Below are positions 8,651 through 19,357 of a stretch of 64,000 bases of DNA, in pieces. The notes beneath the pieces were generated by a model, which did not search any database, had not been told where the DNA came from, and saw nothing but the letters and a program-made list of their open reading frames with translations. The translations under genes were made by a program, and so were the position numbers. Numbering within the stretch: the first letter of the stretch is position 1; each line of letters starts with the position of its first letter. The DNA is from Iodidimonas muriae (GTDB lineage: Bacteria; Pseudomonadota; Alphaproteobacteria; Sphingomonadales; Rhodothalassiaceae): NCBI RefSeq assembly GCF_014647255.1, contig NZ_BMOV01000007.1:62001-126000 (forward strand), given 5' to 3'.

Positions 8651-11600
8651 ATGACCGACGCCGTTCACTCAACACATTCTGCACCCCGCACATTGCATGA
8701 TGCGCGTCTTGCCCTGCGTGTGGCTGGCTATGCCAACGAAGTGGAAGAAAACCGCGCTCTTTTGGCCGCCACACCGCTAACCCATGACGAACGGGAACGG
8801 GTGTTTGAACGGGCAAAAGCAATGGTCGAGCGCTCCCGCGATCTCAGCTCCGAACAAGGCACCCTTGATGCCTTCATGCAGGAATTTGGCCTGTCCAATC
8901 AGGAAGGTGTGGCCTTGATGTGTTTGGCGGAAGCGTTGTTGCGCATCCCCGATCCGGATACACAAGATGCCCTGATCGCGGAAAAAATCCGCACGGGCGA
9001 TTGGTCCAGCCATTTGGGAAAGTCCAATAGTCCGTTTGTGAATGCCAGTGTTTGGGCTTTGATGCTGACCGGACGGGTGATCAAGGTGGACCCTGCCATC
9101 CGCAAAGATCCCGGCGATTTTATCGATAAGCTCGTGAAGCGCGCCGGGGAACCGGTTATCCGGCAAGCCGTGAATCAGGCCATGCGAATCATGGGACGGC
9201 AATTCGTGTTCGGGCGCTCCATCAAGGAAGCGCTGAAACGCATGGCCAAAATGCCAGAACAAAAGCAGTTGATGAGCTTCGACATGCTGGGCGAAGGCGC
9301 TCGCACATCGGAAACGGCGGATCGCTATTTCCAGCTTTATAAAGATGCCATCACCGCTGTGGGCAAGCAGGAAAGCACCAAGCTTGGCGGCCCCAATACG
9401 CGATCATCCGTGTCCATCAAGATTTCGGCGCTGCATCCGCGCTATGAGCAAACCAATGCCAAGGCCGTGATCGACGATATTCTGCCGCGCCTCCATGATC
9501 TGGCGCTTTTGGCGAAAGAATTCGACATCCAGCTTACCATTGATGCAGAGGAAGCCGACAGGCTCGATCTGTCTCTTGATCTGTTCGAAGCTCTGGCCCG
9601 CTCGCCGGAGCTGTTGGGCTGGTCGGGTCTTGGCCTTGCCCTTCAGGCTTATCAAAAACGCGCCCGCTATGTGGTGGACTGGCTGGAAATTCTGGCCCAC
9701 GAAACCCACCGCCGGATTCCGGTCCGGTTGGTGAAAGGGGCTTATTGGGACACGGAAATCAAGCATGCCCAAGAACTGGGAATGCCCGATTACGCCGTGT
9801 GGACCCGCAAAATGGCCACCGATATGTCTTATCTGCTGTGCGCGCGGAAACTGATCAAGGGGGGCGATGCCTTTTACCCCATGTTCGCCACCCATAACGC
9901 CCATACCATCGCCGCCATCGAAGAAATGGGACAGGATGCAGATTATGAATTCCAGCGCCTGCATGGCATGGGCGACCTTTTATATCGCGCTGTGCGACAG
10001 GTAATCGGCCGTCCAGTCAAAACCCGCACCTATGCCCCCGTTGGCGCCCATCGGGATCTGCTGCCATATCTGGTGCGACGCTTGCTGGAAAACGGTGCCA
10101 ATTCCAGCTTCGTCAATCGCTTTATGGATAATAAAGTACCGGTAGAGGATGTGGCCCGCGACCCCATTCTGGGCATGGAAGAAGACACCCATGGGCGGCA
10201 TCCGGACATTCCGCTTCCCCATGATCTTTATGGAACGGCACGCGCCAATTCCAAGGGGATCAATCTGAATGACCGGCCACAACTGGACGCACTGACCCAA
10301 GCCCTTGCGCAACAACAAGGCAAAACATGGGATCTCGCCTGCCTTGTCTGTGGCGCCCGCACTGGCGGCGACCCTATGGCTGTAAAATCACCGGCAGACC
10401 GCACTGAAACGGTGGGCACCATCCGCCCGGCCCTTGTGACAGACCGGGAAGCAGCCCTTAAGGCCGCTTTAAAAGCGCAGCAGAGCTGGAACCGCCTTGG
10501 CGGCAAGGCCCGCGCCGATATCTTGCGCAAAATGGGGGACGCGCTGGAAAACGAAATGGAGGTGCTGATCGGGCTGATGGTGCGAGAAGCGGGAAAAACC
10601 TTGTCCGATGGCATCGCCGAAGTCCGCGAAGCCGTGGATTTCTGCCGTTATTACGCCATGCAGGCAGAAGCACAATTTGCCGATCCCACGCAGCTTCCCG
10701 GCCCCACCGGCGAACGCAATGAGCTGATGCTGGAAGGCCGCGGGGTCTTTCTTTCCATCTCGCCATGGAATTTCCCTCTGGCGATCTTTACCGGACAATT
10801 GGCCGCCGCCCTTGCCGCTGGCAATGCGGTGATCGCCAAACCCGCAGAGCAAACCTCTCTTATCGCCGCTTATGCCACCGAGCTGTTCCATCAGGCCGGT
10901 GTTCCCGGCGATGTGCTGCATTTGCTGGTCGGCACCGGACCAGAGGTGGCTGCCCCATTGGTAGAAGATGAACGCATCGCCGGCGTGGTGTTCACCGGCT
11001 CGACAGAAACCGCCAAGATAATCAATCGCAGCCTGGCCGCCCGCGACGGAGCCATTGTGCCGCTGATTGCCGAAACCGGCGGGCAAAATGCCATGATCGT
11101 CGATACCACCGCCCTTACCGAACAGGTCACCGATGCTGTGATGGATAGCGCCTTCGGCTCTGCCGGGCAGCGCTGTTCGGCCTTACGTATCCTGTGTATC
11201 CAGGATGATGTCGCCGATGATGTGATCCATATGGTGAAGGGGGCACTGTCCCAACGCGCCGTGAGCCATCCCGGCGATCCTGTTACCGATATTGGCCCCA
11301 TCATTGATGAGCAGGCCCGCGCGGGATTGGAAAAACATATAGCACGCATGGACAAGGAAGCCCGGTTCATCGCCCGCGCCGATCTGCCGTCCGATCTTCA
11401 AAACGGCACCTATTTCGCGCCATGTATTTATGAAATTAACAGCATAAGCCAGCTTGACCGCGAGATCTTCGGGCCGGTTCTGCATATCCTGCGTTATAAG
11501 GCCGAAGCGTTGGACAGCTTGATGGATCAATTGGCCGCCACCGGATACGGCCTGACCTGCGGTATTCATTCCCGCCTTGAAGGCCGCTGGAACAGCTTGT

Positions 11601-11812
11601 TTGAAAAGTCCATGGCCGGAAATGTGTATGTGAACCGCAATATGGTGGGCGCCGTGGTGGGTGTGCAGCCTTTCGGTGGACGCGGCCTATCCGGCACCGG
11701 CTTCAAGGCTGGTGGCCCGCACTATCTGTTACGTTTTGCCATTGAACGGGTGCGCACCGTGAACACGGCCGCCATTGGCGGCAATACAGATCTGTTCCGG
11801 TTGATCAGCTAG
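8651..11812 (+). CDS. putA: Bifunctional proline dehydrogenase / pyrroline-5-carboxylate dehydrogenase
   Basis: Oxidises proline to glutamate in two steps at the inner face of the membrane. The 1053-residue protein has the PutA architecture: a helical N-terminal segment, a FAD proline-dehydrogenase barrel ([30 protein letters not shown]) and a C-terminal aldehyde dehydrogenase with [16 protein letters not shown] and nucleophile Cys842 in [10 protein letters not shown]. The length fits the short class without the extra C-terminal domain. No ribbon-helix-helix DNA-binding region is evident at the N-terminus, so it is probably not its own repressor. The start is supported by AAAGGA eight bases upstream. 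Confidence 0.96.
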   Translation: MTDAVHSTHSAPRTLHDARLALRVAGYANEVEENRALLAATPLTHDERERVFERAKAMVERSRDLSSEQGTLDAFMQEFGLSNQEGVALMCLAEALLRIPDPDTQDALIAEKIRTGDWSSHLGKSNSPFVNASVWALMLTGRVIKVDPAIRKDPGDFIDKLVKRAGEPVIRQAVNQAMRIMGRQFVFGRSIKEALKRMAKMPEQKQLMSFDMLGEGARTSETADRYFQLYKDAITAVGKQESTKLGGPNTRSSVSIKISALHPRYEQTNAKAVIDDILPRLHDLALLAKEFDIQLTIDAEEADRLDLSLDLFEALARSPELLGWSGLGLALQAYQKRARYVVDWLEILAHETHRRIPVRLVKGAYWDTEIKHAQELGMPDYAVWTRKMATDMSYLLCARKLIKGGDAFYPMFATHNAHTIAAIEEMGQDADYEFQRLHGMGDLLYRAVRQVIGRPVKTRTYAPVGAHRDLLPYLVRRLLENGANSSFVNRFMDNKVPVEDVARDPILGMEEDTHGRHPDIPLPHDLYGTARANSKGINLNDRPQLDALTQALAQQQGKTWDLACLVCGARTGGDPMAVKSPADRTETVGTIRPALVTDREAALKAALKAQQSWNRLGGKARADILRKMGDALENEMEVLIGLMVREAGKTLSDGIAEVREAVDFCRYYAMQAEAQFADPTQLPGPTGERNELMLEGRGVFLSISPWNFPLAIFTGQLAAALAAGNAVIAKPAEQTSLIAAYATELFHQAGVPGDVLHLLVGTGPEVAAPLVEDERIAGVVFTGSTETAKIINRSLAARDGAIVPLIAETGGQNAMIVDTTALTEQVTDAVMDSAFGSAGQRCSALRILCIQDDVADDVIHMVKGALSQRAVSHPGDPVTDIGPIIDEQARAGLEKHIARMDKEARFIARADLPSDLQNGTYFAPCIYEINSISQLDREIFGPVLHILRYKAEALDSLMDQLAATGYGLTCGIHSRLEGRWNSLFEKSMAGNVYVNRNMVGAVVGVQPFGGRGLSGTGFKAGGPHYLLRFAIERVRTVNTAAIGGNTDLFRLIS

Positions 11813-11835
11813 GCCGATACTCGGGCAATCAAGCC

Positions 11836-11861
11836 GGGTCGGGGATATGCCCCGGCCCTTT
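11836..11861. terminator. Terminator hairpin after putA
   Basis: A 9-bp stem GGGTCGGGG/CCCCGGCCC (one G-T pair) with loop ATATG is followed by TTT. The stop codon of the converging DUF2147 gene (11860) abuts it, so it may serve mainly putA. Confidence 0.65.
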
Positions 11862-12372
11862 AGCTGCCTTCGCCTTGTTCCACATTCGGTGCCACATCCA
11901 CCAAATGTGACGAGGCGCGGCTCCAGCTTTGATCGCCGCAGAAAATAAGCCAGCAGCCCTTCACACGCAATTGGTCGGAACTTATCAATTCCAGTTTGGC
12001 GCGATATTCCTTACCGGAGCGCGGATCGCGGATACGCCCGCCATCAAGGCGCGCGCCATCAAATGCAAAATCGCGGAGAATGGTTTCCCCCAAGCGCTTA
12101 CCGCTATCGGTCCAGACAAGGCTGCCGCACAGGCGCGTTTCATCCACACAAGGGTGGATCAGCACATGGGATTTGCCGCCCTTGGTTTTCCAGACCCCCA
12201 TGATCTTCGTAGGATCAGGCACTAAATCGGACTGCAAATCCATCCCCTGGATAGGTCCGGCCAACGAAGGCCCCACCAAGACCGGCCCGGCCAATACCGG
12301 AGAAGCGATCAAAGGAGCCACCAAACCAAGCAGGCCCACCATCGCAGCAATTTTTTGCGCCATTATCTTCAT
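11860..12372 (-). CDS. DUF2147 family secreted protein
   Basis: A 170-residue exported protein of unknown function. The DUF2147 pattern is clear: GVWKTKGGKSHVLIHPC, LCGSLVWTD, GGRIRDPRSGKEYRAKLEL and a C-terminal GCWLIFCGDQSWSR. Four cysteines in the mature part could form two disulfides. The start at 12372 (MKIMAQKIAAMV) gives a normal signal peptide; the frame is open 22 codons further up without support. Between signal peptide and domain lies a short period-five repeat (VLAGP, VLVGP, SLAGP). It stands alone, convergent with putA. Confidence 0.85.
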   Translation of the reverse strand: MKIMAQKIAAMVGLLGLVAPLIASPVLAGPVLVGPSLAGPIQGMDLQSDLVPDPTKIMGVWKTKGGKSHVLIHPCVDETRLCGSLVWTDSGKRLGETILRDFAFDGARLDGGRIRDPRSGKEYRAKLELISSDQLRVKGCWLIFCGDQSWSRASSHLVDVAPNVEQGEGS

Positions 12373-12548
12373 CGAAAGAGAGCCTTGTTTTACGCACACA
12401 TATCTCACAGGGGTGCGACGCACCCAACGGCACGACACACATAATTTCTCGATAGATATGAATTAAGACCGTAATTTGGCAATAAAGGCCTTGATGCGCC
12501 AGCTCACGAATTGTTGATAAAAACGTTGTTTTTCAGCACCATATTCAC

Positions 12549-13691
12549 TTATATCCCGCGGGGAATTGCTAATTTCCGGTTGAGAGATATAGAGAAAATC
12601 AATCCAAAGGCCACAAGCATGGTCAGCATGGCCGACCCACCATAAGAAACCATCGGCAAAGGTACCCCCACAACGGGAAGCAGACCCATCACCATGCCCA
12701 CATTGATAAACACATAAAGAAACAGGCTAAAGGTCAGGCCCGCCGCCAACAACCGCCCGAACTGATTGCGGCAGGTGGCTGCAACATACATCCCATAAGA
12801 TAAAACCAGCAAATAAAGGCCGATCACAGACAGCCCCCCCACAAGGCCAAATTCTTCCGCTAAAACGGTGAAAATAAAATCGGTTTTCATCTCTGGCAAA
12901 AAATTCAGATGGCTTTGCGTTCCCAACAAAAAGCCTTTGCCCGTCATCCCCCCCGATCCCAGCGCAATTTTAGACTGCATGATCTGGTAACCGGCCCCCA
13001 AAGGATCGCTTTCCGGATTGAAAAATGTCAGAACCCGCTGCTTTTGATAATCGTGCAAAAATCCCCAAGCCAGCGGGATGGCCCCGGCGGTGGCCGCAGC
13101 CCCGCCAATAAACAGCCATTTGGATGCTCCGGCGAGAAAGATCACCGACACACCGCCCGCCGCCAAAAGCAAAGAGGTTCCCAAATCCGGTTGCCGCATG
13201 ATCAGGATCATCGGAATGGCAACCATCAAGAAGGGGGGGATCAAACGCAATATCTGGCTTGATTGCGTCACATTCAGCCCGTGATAATAGCGGGCAACGG
13301 CCATCACCAACGCAATTTTCATCAGCTCCGAAGGCTGCAAGCGCATGAAGCCGATATCAAGCCAGCGCTGCCCCCCCATGCCCACAACACCAATGAACTC
13401 AACGGCCAAAAGCAAGATCAGCGCGCCGATATAGGCTGGATAGGCAAGCTGGAACCAGACGCGCAAATCCACCAGCGCAATGACCAGCATCAGGATGAAA
13501 ATCGCTCCGAACCGAATGGCCTGTTGCCGTGCCCAAGGGTCAAAGCTGCCACCGCCCACCGAATACAGCATGGCAAACCCCACACAAGCGATGGCCACAA
13601 GCAACAAAACGAACAGCCAGTTCAATTCCATCAATTTTTGCGGCAGCGTTTTTTTCACACGGCGCGGAGCAAACAGGCTGGTGTCGTTCAT
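12549..13691 (-). CDS. rodA: Rod-shape peptidoglycan glycosyltransferase RodA (SEDS family)
   Basis: Polymerises lipid II during cell elongation together with PBP2. The 380-residue protein has about ten hydrophobic segments and the SEDS signatures RWLDIGFMRLQPSELMKIAL, MRQPDLGTSL and the C-terminal GMVMGLLPVVGVPLPMVSYGGS. The start overlaps the mrdA stop by four bases (ATGA), which couples the partner enzymes. It is the last gene of the mre operon. The 110 bases downstream contain only a weak AAAAAC/GTTTTT dyad at 12519-12533. Confidence 0.97.
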   Translation of the reverse strand: MNDTSLFAPRRVKKTLPQKLMELNWLFVLLLVAIACVGFAMLYSVGGGSFDPWARQQAIRFGAIFILMLVIALVDLRVWFQLAYPAYIGALILLLAVEFIGVVGMGGQRWLDIGFMRLQPSELMKIALVMAVARYYHGLNVTQSSQILRLIPPFLMVAIPMILIMRQPDLGTSLLLAAGGVSVIFLAGASKWLFIGGAAATAGAIPLAWGFLHDYQKQRVLTFFNPESDPLGAGYQIMQSKIALGSGGMTGKGFLLGTQSHLNFLPEMKTDFIFTVLAEEFGLVGGLSVIGLYLLVLSYGMYVAATCRNQFGRLLAAGLTFSLFLYVFINVGMVMGLLPVVGVPLPMVSYGGSAMLTMLVAFGLIFSISLNRKLAIPRGI

Positions 13692-15583
13692 GACCCGCCC
13701 CCGCCATTATGAATCGGGCCATCACTGGCCGCCATAAGCTGATCCAGCGCCGGGCGGTTGGCCGGGTCCCGTTTCAGGGTTTGTGCCATCACATCCCGCG
13801 CCACGGGGGCCGCAGCGCTGGACCCTCCACCGCCATGTTCAATCAAAACGCAAGCGGCATAGCGGGGCTTTTCCAATGGGGCATAAGCCACGAACCAGGC
13901 ATGATGGCGGGCCTGCCACGGCAATTCATCCTGCTTGGTTTCATTATCGCGTTGTTCCTGGGTGATCCGGCGCACCTGTGCCGTGCCTGTTTTCCCAGCC
14001 ATTTTTACGCCATCAAGATCCAGACGTGATAAATAAGCCGTGCCGCGATATTCCAATACTTTTTCCATGCCGCGCTTAATGACCGCCAGATGGTCGGCAC
14101 TGAAATCCAGACGCGGCCAGCCATTTTCCGGAGCCGTGGCCTGTGCCCGCACGCCTTCGCCCACGGTCCGCACCAGCCTTGGCCGCACCATATGGCCTCC
14201 ATTGGCAAGGCGGGATGTCATCACCGCCAATTGCAAAGGCGTGGCCAGCAAAGCCCCCTGGCCGATCCCCACATTCAGGGTCTCTCCGCCCACCCAGGGC
14301 TTGCCTGTCATGGCCATTTTCCAGCCCGGCGTTGGCACCAATCCTTTGGATTCACCCCCTATTTCCAGATCGAAGACTTGTCCCAGCCCAAAGCTTTTGG
14401 CCCATTGGGCAATGCGTTCGATCCCCAGTTCATAAGCCACCTGATAGAAATACACATCGCATGACCGGGCCAGAGCATCTTCCATATTCATGGCCCCATG
14501 ACCGCCGCGCCGCCAGCAATGCCACACATTGTCGCCCAAGCGATGGCGCCCGTTACAATAAATGGTTTTCTCCGGTGTGATGATGCCATGATGAAGCGCC
14601 GCCAGTGCCACCACCATTTTGAAAACCGACCCCGGCGGATATTGTCCCGATGTGCATTTATCCACCAGCGGCTTGCGGGGATCATGCAGCAATGCCTGCC
14701 AGTTTTCCCGGCTAATCCCCAGATTAAAGCTGTTGGGATCATAGGCCGGCGTGGACACATAGGCATAAATATCGCCCATTTCCACATCCATCACCACAAC
14801 ACCGGCCGCTTCTTCTCCCAATCTTTGATAAATAGCCCGCTGCAAGCCCATATCCAGCGTCAGGGCGATGCGCTCCCCCGATTGCCCTTCGGTGCGGGCC
14901 AGTTCACGGATGGTGCGCCCATAGGCATTCACTTCCACCCGGCTGGACCCGGCCCGTCCCCGCAATGTCCGGTCGTAACTGCGCTCGATCCCGCGCTTGC
15001 CCAATTTAAAACCGGGCAAGGACAAAAGCGGATCGCCATCCAGTTCATCTTCATTGGCCGTGCCCACATAGCCCACCACCTGGCTTGCCACAGGGCCATC
15101 GGGATACCAACGGGTCAGGCCGCTATCGGGCTGGATGCCCGCCAAATCCGCTGCCGATACATTGATCTTTGCAAAATCTTCCCAGGCCAAGCCTTGCGCC
15201 ACCGTAACCGGCAAGAATTTGCGTTGGCGGGAAATCTGGCGTTCGATCCGCTGATGATCCCGTTCGTTCAATGAAATAATCCGGCCCAACCGGGTCAGTG
15301 TGGCGCGAATATCTTCGGCCTGTTCGGGGATCAGGAACACCCGATAATCCTGCTGATTGCTGGCCACCTGTTCGCCAAAGCGGTCCACGATCTCGCCCCG
15401 TTGCGGCGCCAGCAAACGGATCGCAATGCGATTGTCTTCCGCCAACATTTCATATTGATCCGCTTCAATCACGCCAAGATAATAAAGCCGTCCGGCCAAG
15501 GCCATCGACAGCAATCCCTGCGCACCGGCCAAAAGCGCGGCACGGCGGGAAAAAACCTTAAAGCGCGACATGTCGGACGCCAT
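13688..15583 (-). CDS. mrdA: Penicillin-binding protein 2 (elongasome transpeptidase)
   Basis: Class B PBP that cross-links side-wall peptidoglycan. The 631-residue protein has one N-terminal membrane anchor (RAALLAGAQGLLSMALAG), a pedestal domain and a C-terminal transpeptidase with SVFK (Ser319), SCD in place of the SxN motif (ARSCDVYFYQ) and KTGTAQ. ATG at 15583 has GGAG five bases upstream. It lies 12 bases after mreD and overlaps rodA, the usual order of the elongation operon. Confidence 0.97.
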   Translation of the reverse strand: MASDMSRFKVFSRRAALLAGAQGLLSMALAGRLYYLGVIEADQYEMLAEDNRIAIRLLAPQRGEIVDRFGEQVASNQQDYRVFLIPEQAEDIRATLTRLGRIISLNERDHQRIERQISRQRKFLPVTVAQGLAWEDFAKINVSAADLAGIQPDSGLTRWYPDGPVASQVVGYVGTANEDELDGDPLLSLPGFKLGKRGIERSYDRTLRGRAGSSRVEVNAYGRTIRELARTEGQSGERIALTLDMGLQRAIYQRLGEEAAGVVVMDVEMGDIYAYVSTPAYDPNSFNLGISRENWQALLHDPRKPLVDKCTSGQYPPGSVFKMVVALAALHHGIITPEKTIYCNGRHRLGDNVWHCWRRGGHGAMNMEDALARSCDVYFYQVAYELGIERIAQWAKSFGLGQVFDLEIGGESKGLVPTPGWKMAMTGKPWVGGETLNVGIGQGALLATPLQLAVMTSRLANGGHMVRPRLVRTVGEGVRAQATAPENGWPRLDFSADHLAVIKRGMEKVLEYRGTAYLSRLDLDGVKMAGKTGTAQVRRITQEQRDNETKQDELPWQARHHAWFVAYAPLEKPRYAACVLIEHGGGGSSAAAPVARDVMAQTLKRDPANRPALDQLMAASDGPIHNGGGGS

Positions 15584-15595
15584 ATTATGCTCCGA

Positions 15596-16105
15596 TCAAT
15601 CGGGTTTCATAAACCGGTCAAAACGACCGAACAGCCAGCCCAGCAAAGGATAGGCGGCCAAGGTAACAAGCCCATGCCCCACCAAAGGCAACATGGACAC
15701 CAGCATCCCATAATACAGACAGACAATCAGCCATGTCAGCCCCATGGCCAGAAACACCACCGGAACAAAACCCGCCCAGCCCACGCCAAAGGACTGGCGC
15801 ACAAACAAGGCTTGCTGATTGGATAAAATAACACGCGCCACCAGCAACACGATCATATTCAGCCCCGGCGGGCCGCCCCACAGCAAATCCTGAAACAAGC
15901 CGATCGCCGCCACCGCAGGCACGGACAGCAATTCCGGCCGGTGGATCGACCAGTAATAAACCAGCATCAAGGTCAGATGCGGCACCGGCACATTGCCTGT
16001 GCCATCACCAATGGGCAATTGCATCATCATCGTCAAAAACAAAGCCAGAAGAAACGGCAAAAGCCCTTTCAGCAGCGTAATCACCAGACTGCTGCGTTCG
16101 CTCAT
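15596..16105 (-). CDS. mreD: Rod shape-determining protein MreD
   Basis: A small 169-residue integral membrane protein of the elongasome with about five hydrophobic segments. It has the LPFLLALFLTMMMQLPIG start and VAAIGLFQDLLWGGPPGLN motif typical of MreD. Sequence conservation in this family is low, so the call leans on position: its ATG overlaps the mreC stop by four bases, and mrdA follows 12 bases later. Confidence 0.93.
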   Translation of the reverse strand: MSERSSLVITLLKGLLPFLLALFLTMMMQLPIGDGTGNVPVPHLTLMLVYYWSIHRPELLSVPAVAAIGLFQDLLWGGPPGLNMIVLLVARVILSNQQALFVRQSFGVGWAGFVPVVFLAMGLTWLIVCLYYGMLVSMLPLVGHGLVTLAAYPLLGWLFGRFDRFMKPD

Positions 16106-17058
16106 AGCGCACCACTCCGGGGTCCGCTTTGCGGCACGGCCTCGGGGCCTTTTGGCTCAGCATCTTTGGCCTGCGGGTCCGTGTTGACCGCAGGGGCATT
16201 GCCGCCTTGTTCCTCTGGCCGGATTTTCAACAAAGACGATACCGGCTCGATCACTTGCACAAATTCCAGCCGGTCCAGCAAGGCAATGGGGCGTACACCA
16301 ACCCCTTGTCCGTCCACCCGATCCACATGGCCCAATAAAATATCGGGAGGAAAAATACCGCCTTCGCCAGTTGTCACCACCGCATCATTCAAGCGTGGTT
16401 CCGCACCGGGTGGTAAGAACACCAATTCCAGACTTGCATCATTGCGCCCGCGGGCAATCGCCGGATCACCCGTTCTTTGCAACCGCACCGGCACACGGCT
16501 ATTAAGATCCGTAACAAGCAGCACACGGGCTGCCACCCGCCCCGCCGCGAATACCCGGCCCACAAGCCCCAGTTCATCCACAACCACCTGATCGCGGGCC
16601 ACGCCATTCACGCGTCCTGCATTGATCATCACGCTGCGCACGAAAGGCCCGCCCGAAACCCCCACCACCCGCGGCGTTGCCACCCGTTTGCTTGCCAGTT
16701 CCGGTGCATTCAGCAAGGCACGCAGGCGCAGATTTTCCCGTTCCAAAGCAAGGGCTGCCGACTGCCATTGCAAAAGGCGTTCGTTTTCCGCACGCAAGCG
16801 GGTGTTTTCCGCCACTAAAGACGTCAGCGATCCGGCCCATTCAAAGGCCGCATCCATACGATCCACAGGCCGGGATAAAAAGCCGAGAATAGGGCTGGAA
16901 AAATCGCTGGCAACCGCCCGCATTTTATCAATGGCAGGATGGTTTACCCGCCCCAAAATCAGGAGAATAAACGCGAAAAACAGCAGCCCCGCAAAAACCC
17001 ACCGCCCTGCACGGCTCGCCAACAGCCCTTTTGACGTTTTGGCGATCGGAGCTTTCAA
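16102..17058 (-). CDS. mreC: Rod shape-determining protein MreC
   Basis: Periplasmic scaffold linking MreB and MreD to PBP2/RodA. The 318-residue protein has one N-terminal membrane segment, a coiled-coil (VAENTRLRAENERLLQWQSA) and a C-terminal beta-rich domain with GVARDQVVVDELGLVGRVF. The C-terminal 50 residues are proline- and glutamate-rich and probably disordered. The start appears to be TTG at 17058, preceded by AGAGG at eight bases. It overlaps mreD by four bases. Confidence 0.95.
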   Translation of the reverse strand: MKAPIAKTSKGLLASRAGRWVFAGLLFFAFILLILGRVNHPAIDKMRAVASDFSSPILGFLSRPVDRMDAAFEWAGSLTSLVAENTRLRAENERLLQWQSAALALERENLRLRALLNAPELASKRVATPRVVGVSGGPFVRSVMINAGRVNGVARDQVVVDELGLVGRVFAAGRVAARVLLVTDLNSRVPVRLQRTGDPAIARGRNDASLELVFLPPGAEPRLNDAVVTTGEGGIFPPDILLGHVDRVDGQGVGVRPIALLDRLEFVQVIEPVSSLLKIRPEEQGGNAPAVNTDPQAKDAEPKGPEAVPQSGPRSGAL

Positions 17059-17101
17059 AGCGATGGGCCTCTCTGGACTTCAAAATCAAAAAACAGCGCG
17101 A

Positions 17102-18214
<1,113 letters not shown>

Positions 18215-18352
18215 TCACAAGCGTTTGAGCACAGTTAACGCAAGGCCGCAAGGCCCCAATGGCCTGCGCGTTCAACTCAAGTAAAACTGGCCGTTAATCC
18301 TTAATATTTTGCTGGCATTTACCAGGTTTTCCGCCAAAAAAGATCATCTTGT

Positions 18353-19357
18353 TCATCTTTTGGGGGAAAGCCACGGCATCAAACCACGCACCCGCACCCC
18401 CACAGCTTCCAGATCCGGCTTGTGGTAGCGTTCACGCAATTGATCGAGATGCGGGCTTTTGCGGGCGGTATCGTCCATCAATTTTTGGGCAAAGGCTCCC
18501 GATTGAATATCGGACAGAATGTCCTTCATCCGGGCGCGGGTCTCTTCTGTGACCAGTGTTTCGCCGGCCAGATAACCGCCATATTCCGCTGTGTTGGAGA
18601 TGGCTTTCCGCATGGCTTGTGGCCCTGCTTCAAACATCAGGTCCACAATCAGCTTGGCTTCATGCAAACATTCGAAATAGGCCACTTCAGGGCTATATCC
18701 CGCCTCCACCAAGGTATCATAACCCGCTTCGATCAAATCGGGAATACCGCCGCACAACACCGCCTGCTCGCCAAACAGATCGGTTTCACATTCTTCCCTG
18801 AAGCTGGTTTCCACCATTCCCGCACGTCCGCAGCCAAGGCCGGACGCATAAGCAAGGGCGATGGATTTGGCGTGCCCCGTGGCATCATTTTCCACCGCCA
18901 CAAGGCAGGCAAGACCGCGCCCGGCTTCATATTCCGCGCGCAACCAGCGCCCTGCCCCCTTTGGCCCGATCAGGAACAGATCCACATCATCGGACGGGGT
19001 GATATGCCCGAAATGCACCGCCAAACCATGCGCGAAACCAAGGGCTGCCCCGCGCTTCAAATGGGGCGCCACATGATCTTTATAAACCGAAGGAATATGT
19101 TCATCGGGCAAGGTCATCATCACCACATCCGCTGCCATCGTCGCCTCGGCATAAGACAGTACCTCGAACCCTGCCTGTTTGGCCCGCGCCCCGCTGGGAG
19201 ACATCTGGTCCCGTGCGCCAATAATCACATCGACACCGCTGTCCCGCAGATTAAGCGCATGGGCATGGCCCTGATTGCCATAGCCCAAAATAGCCACCCG
19301 ACGTTCCTTCAAAACGCCCATATCCACATCTTTATCGGTGTAAACTGTCAGAGCCAC
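18353..19357 (-). CDS. ilvC: Ketol-acid reductoisomerase, atypical sequence
   Basis: Converts acetolactate or acetohydroxybutyrate to the dihydroxy acid in branched-chain amino-acid synthesis, using NAD(P)H and magnesium. Visible motifs are GYGNQGHAHALNLRDSG (Rossmann), AHGLAVHFGHI (catalytic His), ETDLFGEQAVLCGG, HEAKLIVDLMFEAG and ISNTAEYGGY. The usual PKGPGH reads PKGAGR, and the cofactor loop (GARDQMSPSGARA) differs from the common form. I prefer GTG at 19357 (334 aa), with AAAGGG upstream, which overlaps the miaA end by 26 bases; ATG at 19393 is an alternative. No ilvB/ilvH is nearby. Confidence 0.88.
   Translation of the reverse strand: MALTVYTDKDVDMGVLKERRVAILGYGNQGHAHALNLRDSGVDVIIGARDQMSPSGARAKQAGFEVLSYAEATMAADVVMMTLPDEHIPSVYKDHVAPHLKRGAALGFAHGLAVHFGHITPSDDVDLFLIGPKGAGRWLRAEYEAGRGLACLVAVENDATGHAKSIALAYASGLGCGRAGMVETSFREECETDLFGEQAVLCGGIPDLIEAGYDTLVEAGYSPEVAYFECLHEAKLIVDLMFEAGPQAMRKAISNTAEYGGYLAGETLVTEETRARMKDILSDIQSGAFAQKLMDDTARKSPHLDQLRERYHKPDLEAVGVRVRGLMPWLSPKR

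Noticed and set aside
12519-12533. AAAAAC/GTTTTT dyad after rodA as terminator
   Set aside because: Only six A-T-rich pairs; too weak to call.
18290-18312. TTAATCCTTAA as a CtrA site before mreB
   Set aside because: Spacer is three bases, not seven.
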